This document shows positions 38,431 to 45,879 of a stretch of 64,000 nt of DNA, one piece after another (position 1 is the first letter of the stretch; each line of letters opens with the position of its first letter). The DNA lies in contig NZ_JACIDY010000002.1 of the NCBI RefSeq assembly GCF_014196615.1, forward strand, positions 620,001 through 684,000, in the 5' to 3' direction. Both the position numbers and the translations under genes were made by a program. The stretch comes from Novosphingobium fluoreni. GTDB lineage: Bacteria; Pseudomonadota; Alphaproteobacteria; Sphingomonadales; Sphingomonadaceae. The notes under the pieces are model-generated. The model made no database searches and had not been told where the DNA came from. It saw nothing but the letters and a program-made list of their open reading frames with translations.

Positions 38431-39309
38431 TTAGCCGACCGGCTCTGTTATCCGGGGTTCGGTTTCCACTTCAGGAAGATCGGGTAACCGGTTGGTGACA
38501 GTGGGATAAGGTATTTCGATACCCGCTGCGTCCAGCGCATTCTTTACTGCAATCACCACCTCGCTGCGGGTCAGGCGCATGTCACGCGGGATGGTGGTGG
38601 CCCACCACTGTACCAGGAAATCCACCGAGCTTTCGCCCAAGGTCCGCGCCAGTATGATAACCGGCCTGTCCTTGCTGACGTTGGGCAGCGCTTCCACCGC
38701 TTCACGCAGCACTCGCTGGGCGTCTTCCAGATCGCAATCGTAGCTTACGCCGACCATGATCTCGTCCCGGCGCACGACTTGGTCTGTGAGGATCTTGACC
38801 GGGTTCTTGAACAGAACCGAGTTCGGAACGATCGTCAACTCGTTGGAAAGTTGGCGGATATGTGTTTCGCGCAGGGTGATCCGCTCAACCTTACCGGTGA
38901 TCTCCTTGCATTCGATCAGGTCACCAATGCGCATCTTTTCGCGCAACATGATGAGGACGCCGGCCAGGAAGTTTTCGAAGATGTCCTGGAACGCAAAGCC
39001 GATCGCCAGCGCGCCGACGCCCAGGCCTGCAAATGCACCGGCAGGCGTGAAGCTGGGGATCGCCACGGTCAGCGCGATCACGATCCCGATAAGCCAGATC
39101 GCCAACCGGACGATGGTATCGAGCAACTGCTTCAGATCCTCACGGATATGGGTGCGCCCCGTGATCCGATCGGCGATACGGATCGCGAATTTTGCGACGA
39201 CCCAGGTGGCCATCAGAATAAGCAGAGAGATGCCCAAAGTAGGCAGCATTTGGATGAAGGAGCGGATCATGCGCTCGATCTGATCGTGCAAGGTCTGGAG
39301 ATAATTCAC
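38431..39309 (-). CDS. Small-conductance mechanosensitive channel (MscS family)
   Basis: 292 residues with three or four N-terminal membrane helices and the MscS core. The pore helix is GAFAGLGVGALAIGFAFQDIFENFLAG, followed by the beta domain entry LREKMRIGDLIE and IVPNSVLFKNPV. It opens under membrane tension to release solutes in hypo-osmotic shock. Length matches E. coli MscS (286). The 125-bp divergent region shared with lysK carries a symmetric EcfG-like element, hinting at stress control. Confidence 0.9.
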   Translation of the reverse strand: MNYLQTLHDQIERMIRSFIQMLPTLGISLLILMATWVVAKFAIRIADRITGRTHIREDLKQLLDTIVRLAIWLIGIVIALTVAIPSFTPAGAFAGLGVGALAIGFAFQDIFENFLAGVLIMLREKMRIGDLIECKEITGKVERITLRETHIRQLSNELTIVPNSVLFKNPVKILTDQVVRRDEIMVGVSYDCDLEDAQRVLREAVEALPNVSKDRPVIILARTLGESSVDFLVQWWATTIPRDMRLTRSEVVIAVKNALDAAGIEIPYPTVTNRLPDLPEVETEPRITEPVG

Positions 39310-39345
39310 GAAACTGCGCGCGTCCTGTAAGCCGAATATCCTTTC

Positions 39346-39372
39346 GGAACCGTCCCACGTGGGGGAGGTTCC
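39346..39372. promoter_or_regulatory. Symmetric EcfG-like promoter element between mscS and lysK
   Basis: GGAACC (39346-39351) and GGTTCC (39367-39372) flank a CCCACGTGGG core palindrome. Read in either direction it gives GGAAC-N16-GGTT, one base off the EcfG consensus GGAAC-N16-CGTT. It lies 37 bases before the mscS start and 63 before lysK. Confidence 0.35.
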
Positions 39373-39434
39373 CTGCGGTGGCCGATGCAGACCCCTTGCA
39401 GCGCGGCGTCTTTCCCGCGAAAGAGCGCGCCATC

Positions 39435-41075
39435 ATGACTGACACCGCACTGATCGACGCCGCTCTGAAGTCCAAGGCCTGGCCCTTCGAAGAGGCGCGC
39501 AAGCTGCTGAAGCGCTATCCGCAGGGCAAAGCCAATGGCGAAGCGGTGTTGTTCGAAACCGGCTATGGCCCCTCGGGCCTGCCGCATATCGGCACCTTTC
39601 AGGAGGTGTTGCGCACTACGCTGGTGCGCCGCGCCTACGAAGTGCTGACGGATGGTGCGCCCACGCGCCTCGTGGCATTTTCGGATGACATGGACGGTCT
39701 GCGCAAGGTGCCCGACAATGTGCCCAACGGCGATCTGCTCCGCGCTAACCTCAACAAGCCGCTGACGCGCATTCCCGATCCTTTCGGCACGCACGAGAGC
39801 TTCGGCCACCACAACAACGCCATGCTACGCCAGTTCCTGGATCGGTTTGGCTTCGACTACGAATTCGTGTCCGCCAGCGATCGTTATAATTCCGGCGCGT
39901 TCGACCAGGCGCTGGCCAATGTGCTGACGCATTTCGACGCGATCATGGGCGTCATGCTGCCGACCCTGCGCGAGGAACGCCGCAAGACCTATTCGCCGGT
40001 ATTGCCGGTATCGCCCACAACGGGAGAGGTGCTGCAAGTGCCTATCGAAGTGTTGGACGCCGCGACTGGCATGATAGCCTTCGAGGATGACGGCCAACGG
40101 ATCGAGCAGTCGATCTTCGGTGGCCAGGCCAAGCTGCAATGGAAGGTGGACTGGGCGATGCGCTGGGTCGCCCTTGGCGTTGACTATGAGATGTGCGGCA
40201 AGGATTTGACCGACTCGGTCACCCAGTCCGCCAAGATCGCGCAGATCCTGGGCGGACGGCGGCCGGAAGGGCTGATCTACGAATTGTTCCTGGATGAAAA
40301 CGGGGAGAAGATCTCCAAGTCCAAGGGCAACGGCCTCACGATCGAGCAGTGGCTGACATATGGCACCGAGGAATCGCTGGGCTTCTACCTGTTCCGCGAA
40401 CCCAAGAGCGCCAAGCAGCTGCACATCGGCGTCATCCCCAAGGCGGTGGACGAGTATTGGCAGTTCCGCGGCAATCTGGCGGCGCAGGAGCAAGATAAGC
40501 AACTGGGCAATCCGGTGTGGCACTTGCTGCGGGCCAATGGTGATGGCGCAGGGGCCGAAGCGCAGGGTGCGGGCGATACGCTGCCGGTAACCTTCGGCCT
40601 GCTGCTGAACCTTGTTGGTGTGCTGGGTGCCGATGCGACCGAGGATCAGGTCTGGTCGTACTTGGGCAACTATGTGTCCGAAGCGACGCCGGAAGCGCAT
40701 CCTGAGCTGAAGGCGCTGGTTGCTGCCGCGCTGGCCACCAATCGCGACTATATCGCGCCCACGCTTCATCGCCGGGCTCCGCTGGCGAACGAAGCGGCGG
40801 CGCTGACGGCGCTTGACGAGGCACTGGCCGCCGCCGGTTCGAATGCCACGGCGGAGGAACTACAGAACGCCGTCTATGAAATTGGCAAGCGCGAGGAATT
40901 CGCCTTCGACAACCTGCGGGATTGGTTCAAGGCGCTATACGAAACCTTGCTTGGCTCGTCTCAGGGGCCGCGAATGGGCAGCTTCATCGCGCTGTACGGC
41001 ATTCCGGAAACCCGCAAGCTTATTACCGAGGCGTTGGAGAGCAATACCGATGCGCAAGGCACCCACGACAGCTGA
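39435..41075 (+). CDS. lysK: Class I lysine-tRNA ligase
   Basis: 546-residue class I lysyl-tRNA synthetase, the type otherwise typical of archaea and found in most alphaproteobacteria. The HIGH-equivalent is PSGLPHIGTF and the KMSKS-equivalent is KISKS (292-296). The Rossmann catalytic core is followed by the helical anticodon-binding region. Start ATG 39435 (MTDTALIDAALKSKAW) is preferred; ATG 39378 would add 19 atypical residues. No class II lysS is in the window. The DUF1003 gene overlaps its 3' end by 26 bases. Confidence 0.95.
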   Translation: MTDTALIDAALKSKAWPFEEARKLLKRYPQGKANGEAVLFETGYGPSGLPHIGTFQEVLRTTLVRRAYEVLTDGAPTRLVAFSDDMDGLRKVPDNVPNGDLLRANLNKPLTRIPDPFGTHESFGHHNNAMLRQFLDRFGFDYEFVSASDRYNSGAFDQALANVLTHFDAIMGVMLPTLREERRKTYSPVLPVSPTTGEVLQVPIEVLDAATGMIAFEDDGQRIEQSIFGGQAKLQWKVDWAMRWVALGVDYEMCGKDLTDSVTQSAKIAQILGGRRPEGLIYELFLDENGEKISKSKGNGLTIEQWLTYGTEESLGFYLFREPKSAKQLHIGVIPKAVDEYWQFRGNLAAQEQDKQLGNPVWHLLRANGDGAGAEAQGAGDTLPVTFGLLLNLVGVLGADATEDQVWSYLGNYVSEATPEAHPELKALVAAALATNRDYIAPTLHRRAPLANEAAALTALDEALAAAGSNATAEELQNAVYEIGKREEFAFDNLRDWFKALYETLLGSSQGPRMGSFIALYGIPETRKLITEALESNTDAQGTHDS

Positions 41076-41565
41076 GGATTTATGCATAGAGCTGCTCGGT
41101 CGTCGCCTGGATCAGGTGGACGCCGAGGAGTGGCGCGTGCTCGCTCGGATCGCCTCCGGCGAGATCGAGGATCTGGATGCGCAAGAGGAGGCGGCGCTTC
41201 ACGCCACCCGGGGTCAGCGATTGGCCGACAAGGTGGCGGCGGTCGGAGGCAGCTGGGCCTTTATCATCGGTTTCGGAGTGGTGCTGGTCAGCTGGATGTT
41301 GATCAACAGCCGCATTCTGGAAGACTTCGGGCTGCATCCCTTCGATGCCTACCCCTACATCTTCTTGAACCTGATGCTATCGATGCTGGCGGCGATCCAG
41401 GCGCCGGTGATCATGATGAGCCAGAATCGGCAGTCCCAGAAGGACCGCATCGCCGCGCGCCACGATTATGAGGTGAATTTGCGCACCCAGTTGGAGATCA
41501 TCCGCCTGCATCGCCGGTTCGATCGTCTGCTGGATCGGCTCGACAAGCCCGACGGACACTCCTGA
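41050..41565 (+). CDS. DUF1003 family membrane protein
   Basis: 171 residues. The DUF1003 core is clear: GGSWAFIIGFGVVLVSWML, LHPFDAYPYIFLNLMLSMLAA and APVIMMSQNRQSQKDRIAA form two membrane helices with characteristic polar ends. A coiled C-terminal tail (LRTQLEIIRLHRRFDRLLDRL) follows. The family is widespread and uncharacterised. The ATG at 41050 lies inside the end of lysK (26-base overlap in another frame), so the two are probably cotranscribed. Confidence 0.85.
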   Translation: MRKAPTTAEDLCIELLGRRLDQVDAEEWRVLARIASGEIEDLDAQEEAALHATRGQRLADKVAAVGGSWAFIIGFGVVLVSWMLINSRILEDFGLHPFDAYPYIFLNLMLSMLAAIQAPVIMMSQNRQSQKDRIAARHDYEVNLRTQLEIIRLHRRFDRLLDRLDKPDGHS

Positions 41566-41601
41566 CGACGCGATTTTTCGAAGCCGAAAGCCGAGTTTTC
41601 C

Positions 41602-42291
41602 TCAGGCCCCCCACCGGCGGGAGCGGAACCATTTCGTCACCACGTATTTCTCCCCGCGCTCGACCGGCAGCGCCGCGTGCATGGTGTTCCAGTTCACGGC
41701 GCCGTCGGGACCGTTGTTGTTCCACACCAGCAAGGCCCCGGCCTGCGGCGGGATCGTCACGCCGATCCGGGTGAAGGCGGTGACGCCCCCGGCTTCGACA
41801 TCGTTAAGATAGACCATCGCGGTCCAGCTGCGCTGTCCGCCTGTCTGCGCCTCGTGCTTCCAATATTCCTGATTGGTATCGAACCAGTCGCAATGCTCCT
41901 TGAACTGTTGGCCGGGGTGATAGCGCTGCCCCTGGACGCTTTCGCCCCAGGTCGGCTCGATGTTGGTCAGATCGTAGAGCCGTCGCTCAAGCGTTCGTAC
42001 GACCGGGTCGGACGGATCGATATCGCCGGAATAGCTAGTGCGAAAATCCGGGTCGGCGGTGCGGGTGATGCGGGATGGCAGGGCAACCTCATCGATCATC
42101 CGCATCAGATGGGCGCATTCGTGGGCGTCCAGAAAGTCGGCGAAGGCAAAGATTTCGGCGCTGTCCACCGGCACGCGATAGGCACCGGGGTCTTGCATCA
42201 GCCGTTTTCGCACGCGATCACCGATCAGGCGCAAGGCCTTGCGATCCGGCGTTGGCCTGTGGCCTTCCTCTTGGCGCGGTGGCGGAGACAT
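41602..42291 (-). CDS. 2OG-Fe(II) oxygenase (prolyl 4-hydroxylase-like)
   Basis: 229 residues from the ATG at 42291; the longer frame starting at 42402 adds a Gly/Pro-rich stretch overlapping the neighbouring gene. The double-stranded beta-helix iron site is complete: H133-x-D135 in QQFKEHCDWFD and H205 in WNTMHAALPV. K215 in ERGEKYVVTKWFR is the probable 2-oxoglutarate ligand. Such enzymes hydroxylate prolyl or other side chains using O2 and 2-oxoglutarate; the protein target is unknown. It is divergent from a cytochrome b561 gene. Confidence 0.85.
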   Translation of the reverse strand: MSPPPRQEEGHRPTPDRKALRLIGDRVRKRLMQDPGAYRVPVDSAEIFAFADFLDAHECAHLMRMIDEVALPSRITRTADPDFRTSYSGDIDPSDPVVRTLERRLYDLTNIEPTWGESVQGQRYHPGQQFKEHCDWFDTNQEYWKHEAQTGGQRSWTAMVYLNDVEAGGVTAFTRIGVTIPPQAGALLVWNNNGPDGAVNWNTMHAALPVERGEKYVVTKWFRSRRWGA

Positions 42292-42400
42292 CGCCTGCAC
42301 ATTGCTTCCGCCACCGCATGGCTGACAAGCGATTCGGGGGATCGGGCCGTTCGAATGATACGCTGCTTGTTCTTCGCGGCGCCCTGTTGCAGGTTGCGGC

Positions 42401-42955
42401 ATGATCCATGAAACTGTCCCACGCTACGGCGGCGTCGCCATTGTGCTCCACTGGTTGATCGCACTGCTGATCGCCACGAATTTCATTCTGGTGTGGACGG
42501 CGGAAGACCTGCCCGAAGCGCAGCAGATGCAGCAGATCGCCTTGCACAAGTCGGTCGGTATCTCGGTCCTGATCCTCAGCGTGATCCGCATCCTGTGGCG
42601 CATTGCTCATCGGCCGCCACCGTTGCAGCGCAGCCTGCAACCTTGGGAGCGCGTACTGGCGCGCGCCGTCCACACGTTGTTTTATGTGGCGATGATCGGT
42701 ATTCCACTGGCCGGCTGGGCCATGGTTTCCGCGCGGGGGCCGGTCAGCGTGTTCGGGCTGTTCAGCATGCCGGCCCTGCCGGTGCCCACCACCAAGGCGG
42801 CGGGCGACACTTTTTTCGGCATCCATGAAAACCTGGCCACGCTATTCCTGGTGCTGGCAGGGATCCACGTGCTGGGAGCGTTGAAGCACCAGTTCCTTGA
42901 CCGGGACGGGACGCTGGGACGGATGATCCCGTTCCTCGGTCGTCCGCGGGTCTGA
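42401..42955 (+). CDS. Cytochrome b561 family protein
   Basis: 184 residues, four transmembrane helices, and the histidines expected for two b-type hemes: H17 (VLHWLIAL), H49 (ALHKSVGISV), H142 (GIHENLATLF) and H156 (LAGIHVLGALKH). YceI/CybB-type cytochromes b561 act as superoxide:quinone or quinol-linked electron carriers in the inner membrane. Length is typical. It is divergent from the 2OG oxygenase and convergent with the SRPBCC gene. Confidence 0.9.
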   Translation: MIHETVPRYGGVAIVLHWLIALLIATNFILVWTAEDLPEAQQMQQIALHKSVGISVLILSVIRILWRIAHRPPPLQRSLQPWERVLARAVHTLFYVAMIGIPLAGWAMVSARGPVSVFGLFSMPALPVPTTKAAGDTFFGIHENLATLFLVLAGIHVLGALKHQFLDRDGTLGRMIPFLGRPRV

Positions 42956-43007
42956 CGGCTGCGGTCAGCCGGACTCGCGCCGCAGCGTGATCCGGCTGAC
43001 CTCATGA

Positions 43008-43472
43008 TCAAACAGCTGCGCTTTCGCTTTCACAGATGCCGGCGAGTTGCGCGGCGCAGGCGCTCCATCCCTCGGTAAAGCCCATCGTCTCGTGCTGCTT
43101 CATGGTCTCCTCGCCCCAGTGGCGGGCGCGCGCGGTGTAGCGTGTGCCGTCGCCTTCCGGGGCGATTTCCCAAATGCCGATCATGAAGGGGCCGGACGGC
43201 TCGAAGTCACCTACGATGGCGTCGGTGCTGACGAAGCGACGGCCCTCGTCCCAAGCCAGGTAGATGCTATTTTGCGGCATCACTTCGCCGTCAGGTCCGT
43301 ACATCGTCATACGACACGCGCCACCGGGCCGGCGATCCTGATGGTCGACTTCGGCGCGCCAGGGGGCAGGGCACCACCATTCGTTTTGCCGGTTGGTCAT
43401 GACATCCCATACCTTTTCGGGCGGCGCGGCGATCAGGCGGGTGATGGTCAGCTCATGCAGGGGCGCGGACAT
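43008..43472 (-). CDS. AHSA1/SRPBCC domain protein
   Basis: 154 residues from the ATG at 43472, supported by GAGGAGA upstream; the longer frame to 43589 begins with non-coding-looking sequence. The SRPBCC fold reads LTITRLIAAPPEKVWDVMTN at the start, FEPSGPFMIGIWEIAPEGDGTRY in the middle and the closing helix MKQHETMGFTEGWSACAAQL, the typical AHSA1/polyketide-cyclase pattern. It binds hydrophobic ligands; the substrate is unknown. It lies downstream of the GST gene on the same strand, 197 bases apart. Confidence 0.85.
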   Translation of the reverse strand: MSAPLHELTITRLIAAPPEKVWDVMTNRQNEWWCPAPWRAEVDHQDRRPGGACRMTMYGPDGEVMPQNSIYLAWDEGRRFVSTDAIVGDFEPSGPFMIGIWEIAPEGDGTRYTARARHWGEETMKQHETMGFTEGWSACAAQLAGICESESAAV

Positions 43473-43669
43473 GCGATGTCTCCTCAATCGCGATCGGGTG
43501 CGCCTGGCGGGAAATAGGCACGGAAAGGGCGGGCATCCTCGATGCAGAGGCTGACGCTGGGGCGAGGGAGGAGCAGACGGGATGGCCATAATCCCTCAGC
43601 ATCACGCGATCTCTCACTTGCCGTCGACCTGCGGGTAGACGATGCTGGGCGAACGTGACTGCGCGGAGG

Positions 43670-44296
43670 TCATTTCTTCATCGCCTCTATCAGCGCGTTG
43701 TCGACCGCCTTGGCGGTTTTGTACGCCGGTAGCGCCTGGATGCGTTCCGCATAGGCGACCAGGGCCTCGTTCGGTGGGAGAATACCGAAGGTAAGGCCCC
43801 AGTCGATCGAGCTGCCCAGATAGACGTCGGCCATGGTGAACCGCGTGCCGCAGACCCAGGTCCGGTCAGTCAAGAAGGCCTCCAGCGTGTTCATCGTCCG
43901 GTCGAAGCTGCCCCAGCCCGCCATCATTTCCTGATTGCCCGAAGGCTCGAATTTCAGCGCGCGCGAGGTGATGCACTGTTCGATCGGTCCGGCGGCGAAA
44001 AGCGTCCAGCGAAAGTAGTCCGCCGTCTCCGCATCGTTGGGAAGCAGGCCCGCTTCGGGATGCATTTCCGCAAGGTAGAGACAGATGGCGGCGGCCTCAG
44101 TCACCACCCGGTCGCCATCCGGCGCGTGGTGGACGATGGTGGGCACCTTGCCCATCGCGTTCGCCGTCAGGAAGGCCTCGGGCTTGTTCGCCCAGTCCAC
44201 GATGACGTGCTGGTAGTCGGCCGCAACTTCATGAAGGGCCCAACGCGCGATTTGCCCGCGCGACATGGGATTGGTGTAGAACGTATAATCAGCCAC
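43670..44296 (-). CDS. Glutathione S-transferase family protein
   Basis: 208 residues. The GTG at 44296 is chosen because GGGGAGA lies at correct spacing, and it begins directly with the thioredoxin-like N-domain (DYTFYTNPMSRGQIARWALHE). The glutathione-binding segment MGKVPTIV...VVTEAAAICLYLAE and the helical C-domain (FTMADVYLGSSIDWG) are present. It probably catalyses glutathione conjugation or an isomerase/dehalogenase reaction; the substrate is not inferable. The catalytic residue in sphingomonad GSTs of this type is the Ser/Tyr near SRGQ. Confidence 0.88.
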   Translation of the reverse strand: MADYTFYTNPMSRGQIARWALHEVAADYQHVIVDWANKPEAFLTANAMGKVPTIVHHAPDGDRVVTEAAAICLYLAEMHPEAGLLPNDAETADYFRWTLFAAGPIEQCITSRALKFEPSGNQEMMAGWGSFDRTMNTLEAFLTDRTWVCGTRFTMADVYLGSSIDWGLTFGILPPNEALVAYAERIQALPAYKTAKAVDNALIEAMKK

Positions 44297-44843
44297 GCCG
44301 TCTCTCCCCGGTCTATCTGCTCGGCCAATCTTATGGCAGGCCAGGGAACATGATGGCAACATCGGCTTCACGTCAAGCTACATCAGTGTGATTCTTGCCA
44401 AGAACTGACGATCCAGAACGCGGCGCCGCCGCTAGCAATTCTGTCGTCCGGGTCAACATTCTAAAGGCCGTGCCGCAACCGAACTGCTAGCTCAGGTGAA
44501 AGTCGACGCAACTTGCCAAAGGATCGTACTGCTGCAAGGCTCGCTAGCCAATCATCGCCCAATCAGATTCCCTGGCGACGTCGAAATCAGCGATCATCAG
44601 ATCTCACCAGATGCAGGTGCCTCGGGGGGGCGGTCATACTTCTGCTGGAAATATGTTCGCATCGAGCTCTCCCACTTCGTTTGCATCGCGTCGAACGGCA
44701 GTTCAAAATTGGCTGGCATATCCACTTCCGCCATCTTGCGATTGGCTCTTCCAAAAAAGCGCGTGGCCGTGCCCTGACCCGAAGGGAAGAAGGGTCACGA
44801 ACGGTGTTGCAGCGCAGCGTCGGGTCCTTTAGCGAGAGGCACG
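44297..44843. other. 547-bp stretch without a convincing gene
   Basis: Between the GST start and cobS. GC is visibly lower than around it. It contains a G6 run (44625-44630) and three short overlapping frames of up to about 119 codons, none with a recognisable domain. I see no cobalamin riboswitch boxes and no tRNA. The last 20 bases hold the cobS ribosome binding site (GAGAGG). It may be decayed coding sequence. Confidence 0.5.
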
Positions 44844-45836
44844 ATGACAGACCTTCCGAACCTGCAGGCTGATAGCCGCGACGCCACGATCCTCGCCGCC
44901 CCCGACATCGAACTGGACGTGCGTGAGACGTTCGGCATCGATATCGACATGAAGGTGCCCGCCTTCTCTAAAGCGGATGAGCGCGTGCCCGATCGTGACG
45001 GCAGCTACGTGTTCGATCCCGATACCACGCTGGCGATCCTGGCGGGCTTCGCGTTCAATCGCCGCGTGATGGTGCAGGGCTATCACGGCACCGGCAAGTC
45101 GACGCATATCGAGCAGGTGGCCGCGCGCCTCAACTGGCCCTGTATCCGCATCAACCTGGACGCGCACATCAGCCGGATCGACCTGATCGGCCGGGACGCG
45201 ATCGTGCTGCGCGATGGTCTGCAGGTCACAGAGTTCCGTGAAGGCCTTCTCCCCTGGGCGTTGCAGCACCCGGTCGCCCTGGTGTTCGACGAGTATGACG
45301 CCGGCCGCCCTGACGTTATGTTCGTGATCCAGCGCGTGCTGGAGACTGAGGGCAAACTGACCTTGCTCGACCAGAACCGCGTGATCCGTCCGAACCCGAA
45401 CTTCCGCTTGTTCGCCACCGCGAACACCGTGGGCCTTGGCGATACCTCGGGTCTCTACCATGGCACGCAGGCGATCAACCAAGGCCAGATGGACCGCTGG
45501 AACATCGTCGTCGGGCTCAATTACCTGCCGGAAAAGACCGAGACCGAAATCGTGAGCAACAAGGTCACCGGCGTCGATGCCAAGACCATTGCCGACATGG
45601 TGAAGGTGGCGGAGCTTTCGCGCCAGGGCTTCATCAACGGAGATATCTCCACGGTGATGAGCCCGCGCACGGTGATTACTTGGGCACAGAACACCGCGAT
45701 CTTCAAGGATGCCGGCTTCGCCTTCCGCTTGTCGTTCCTCAACAAGTGCGACGAGACGGAGCGGATGCTGGTGGCGGAATACTACCAGCGCGTGTTCGGC
45801 ACGGAGCTTCCCGAAAGCGTCGTCGCCAAGGCGTAA
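44844..45836 (+). CDS. cobS: Cobaltochelatase subunit CobS
   Basis: 330-residue AAA+ ATPase of the aerobic cobaltochelatase, which with CobT and CobN inserts cobalt into hydrogenobyrinic acid a,c-diamide in B12 synthesis. Walker A is GYHGTGKST (79-87), Walker [10 protein letters not shown], and sensor-1 [20 protein letters not shown]. The N-terminal CobS-specific region [26 protein letters not shown] is present. Strong SD GAGAGG. The usual downstream partner cobT is not here; a GGDEF/EAL gene faces it 43 bases away. Confidence 0.94.
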   Translation: MTDLPNLQADSRDATILAAPDIELDVRETFGIDIDMKVPAFSKADERVPDRDGSYVFDPDTTLAILAGFAFNRRVMVQGYHGTGKSTHIEQVAARLNWPCIRINLDAHISRIDLIGRDAIVLRDGLQVTEFREGLLPWALQHPVALVFDEYDAGRPDVMFVIQRVLETEGKLTLLDQNRVIRPNPNFRLFATANTVGLGDTSGLYHGTQAINQGQMDRWNIVVGLNYLPEKTETEIVSNKVTGVDAKTIADMVKVAELSRQGFINGDISTVMSPRTVITWAQNTAIFKDAGFAFRLSFLNKCDETERMLVAEYYQRVFGTELPESVVAKA

Positions 45837-45850
45837 GTTCGGCGCGGGCA

Positions 45851-45868
45851 GGGAGGTGGAGGCCTCCC
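45851..45868. terminator. Possible hairpin between convergent cobS and GGDEF/EAL gene
   Basis: GGGAGG (45851-45856) pairs with CCTCCC (45863-45868) across a 6-base loop in the 43-bp space between two convergent stop codons. Short stem and no T-run, so moderate to low support. Confidence 0.35.
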
Positions 45869-45879
45869 GGCCAGTTGCG

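Noticed and set aside
43614..43673. 19-residue frame starting in an ATGA overlap with the GST stop
   Set aside because: Too short to judge and not followed by further coding; probably chance or a remnant.
44496..44777. 93-codon frame starting with GTG upstream of cobS
   Set aside because: No SD at useful distance, no recognised domain, and two other frames of similar quality overlap it; left as an unassigned stretch.
44700..44843. Cobalamin riboswitch before cobS
   Set aside because: No B12-box-like conserved core found on the coding strand.
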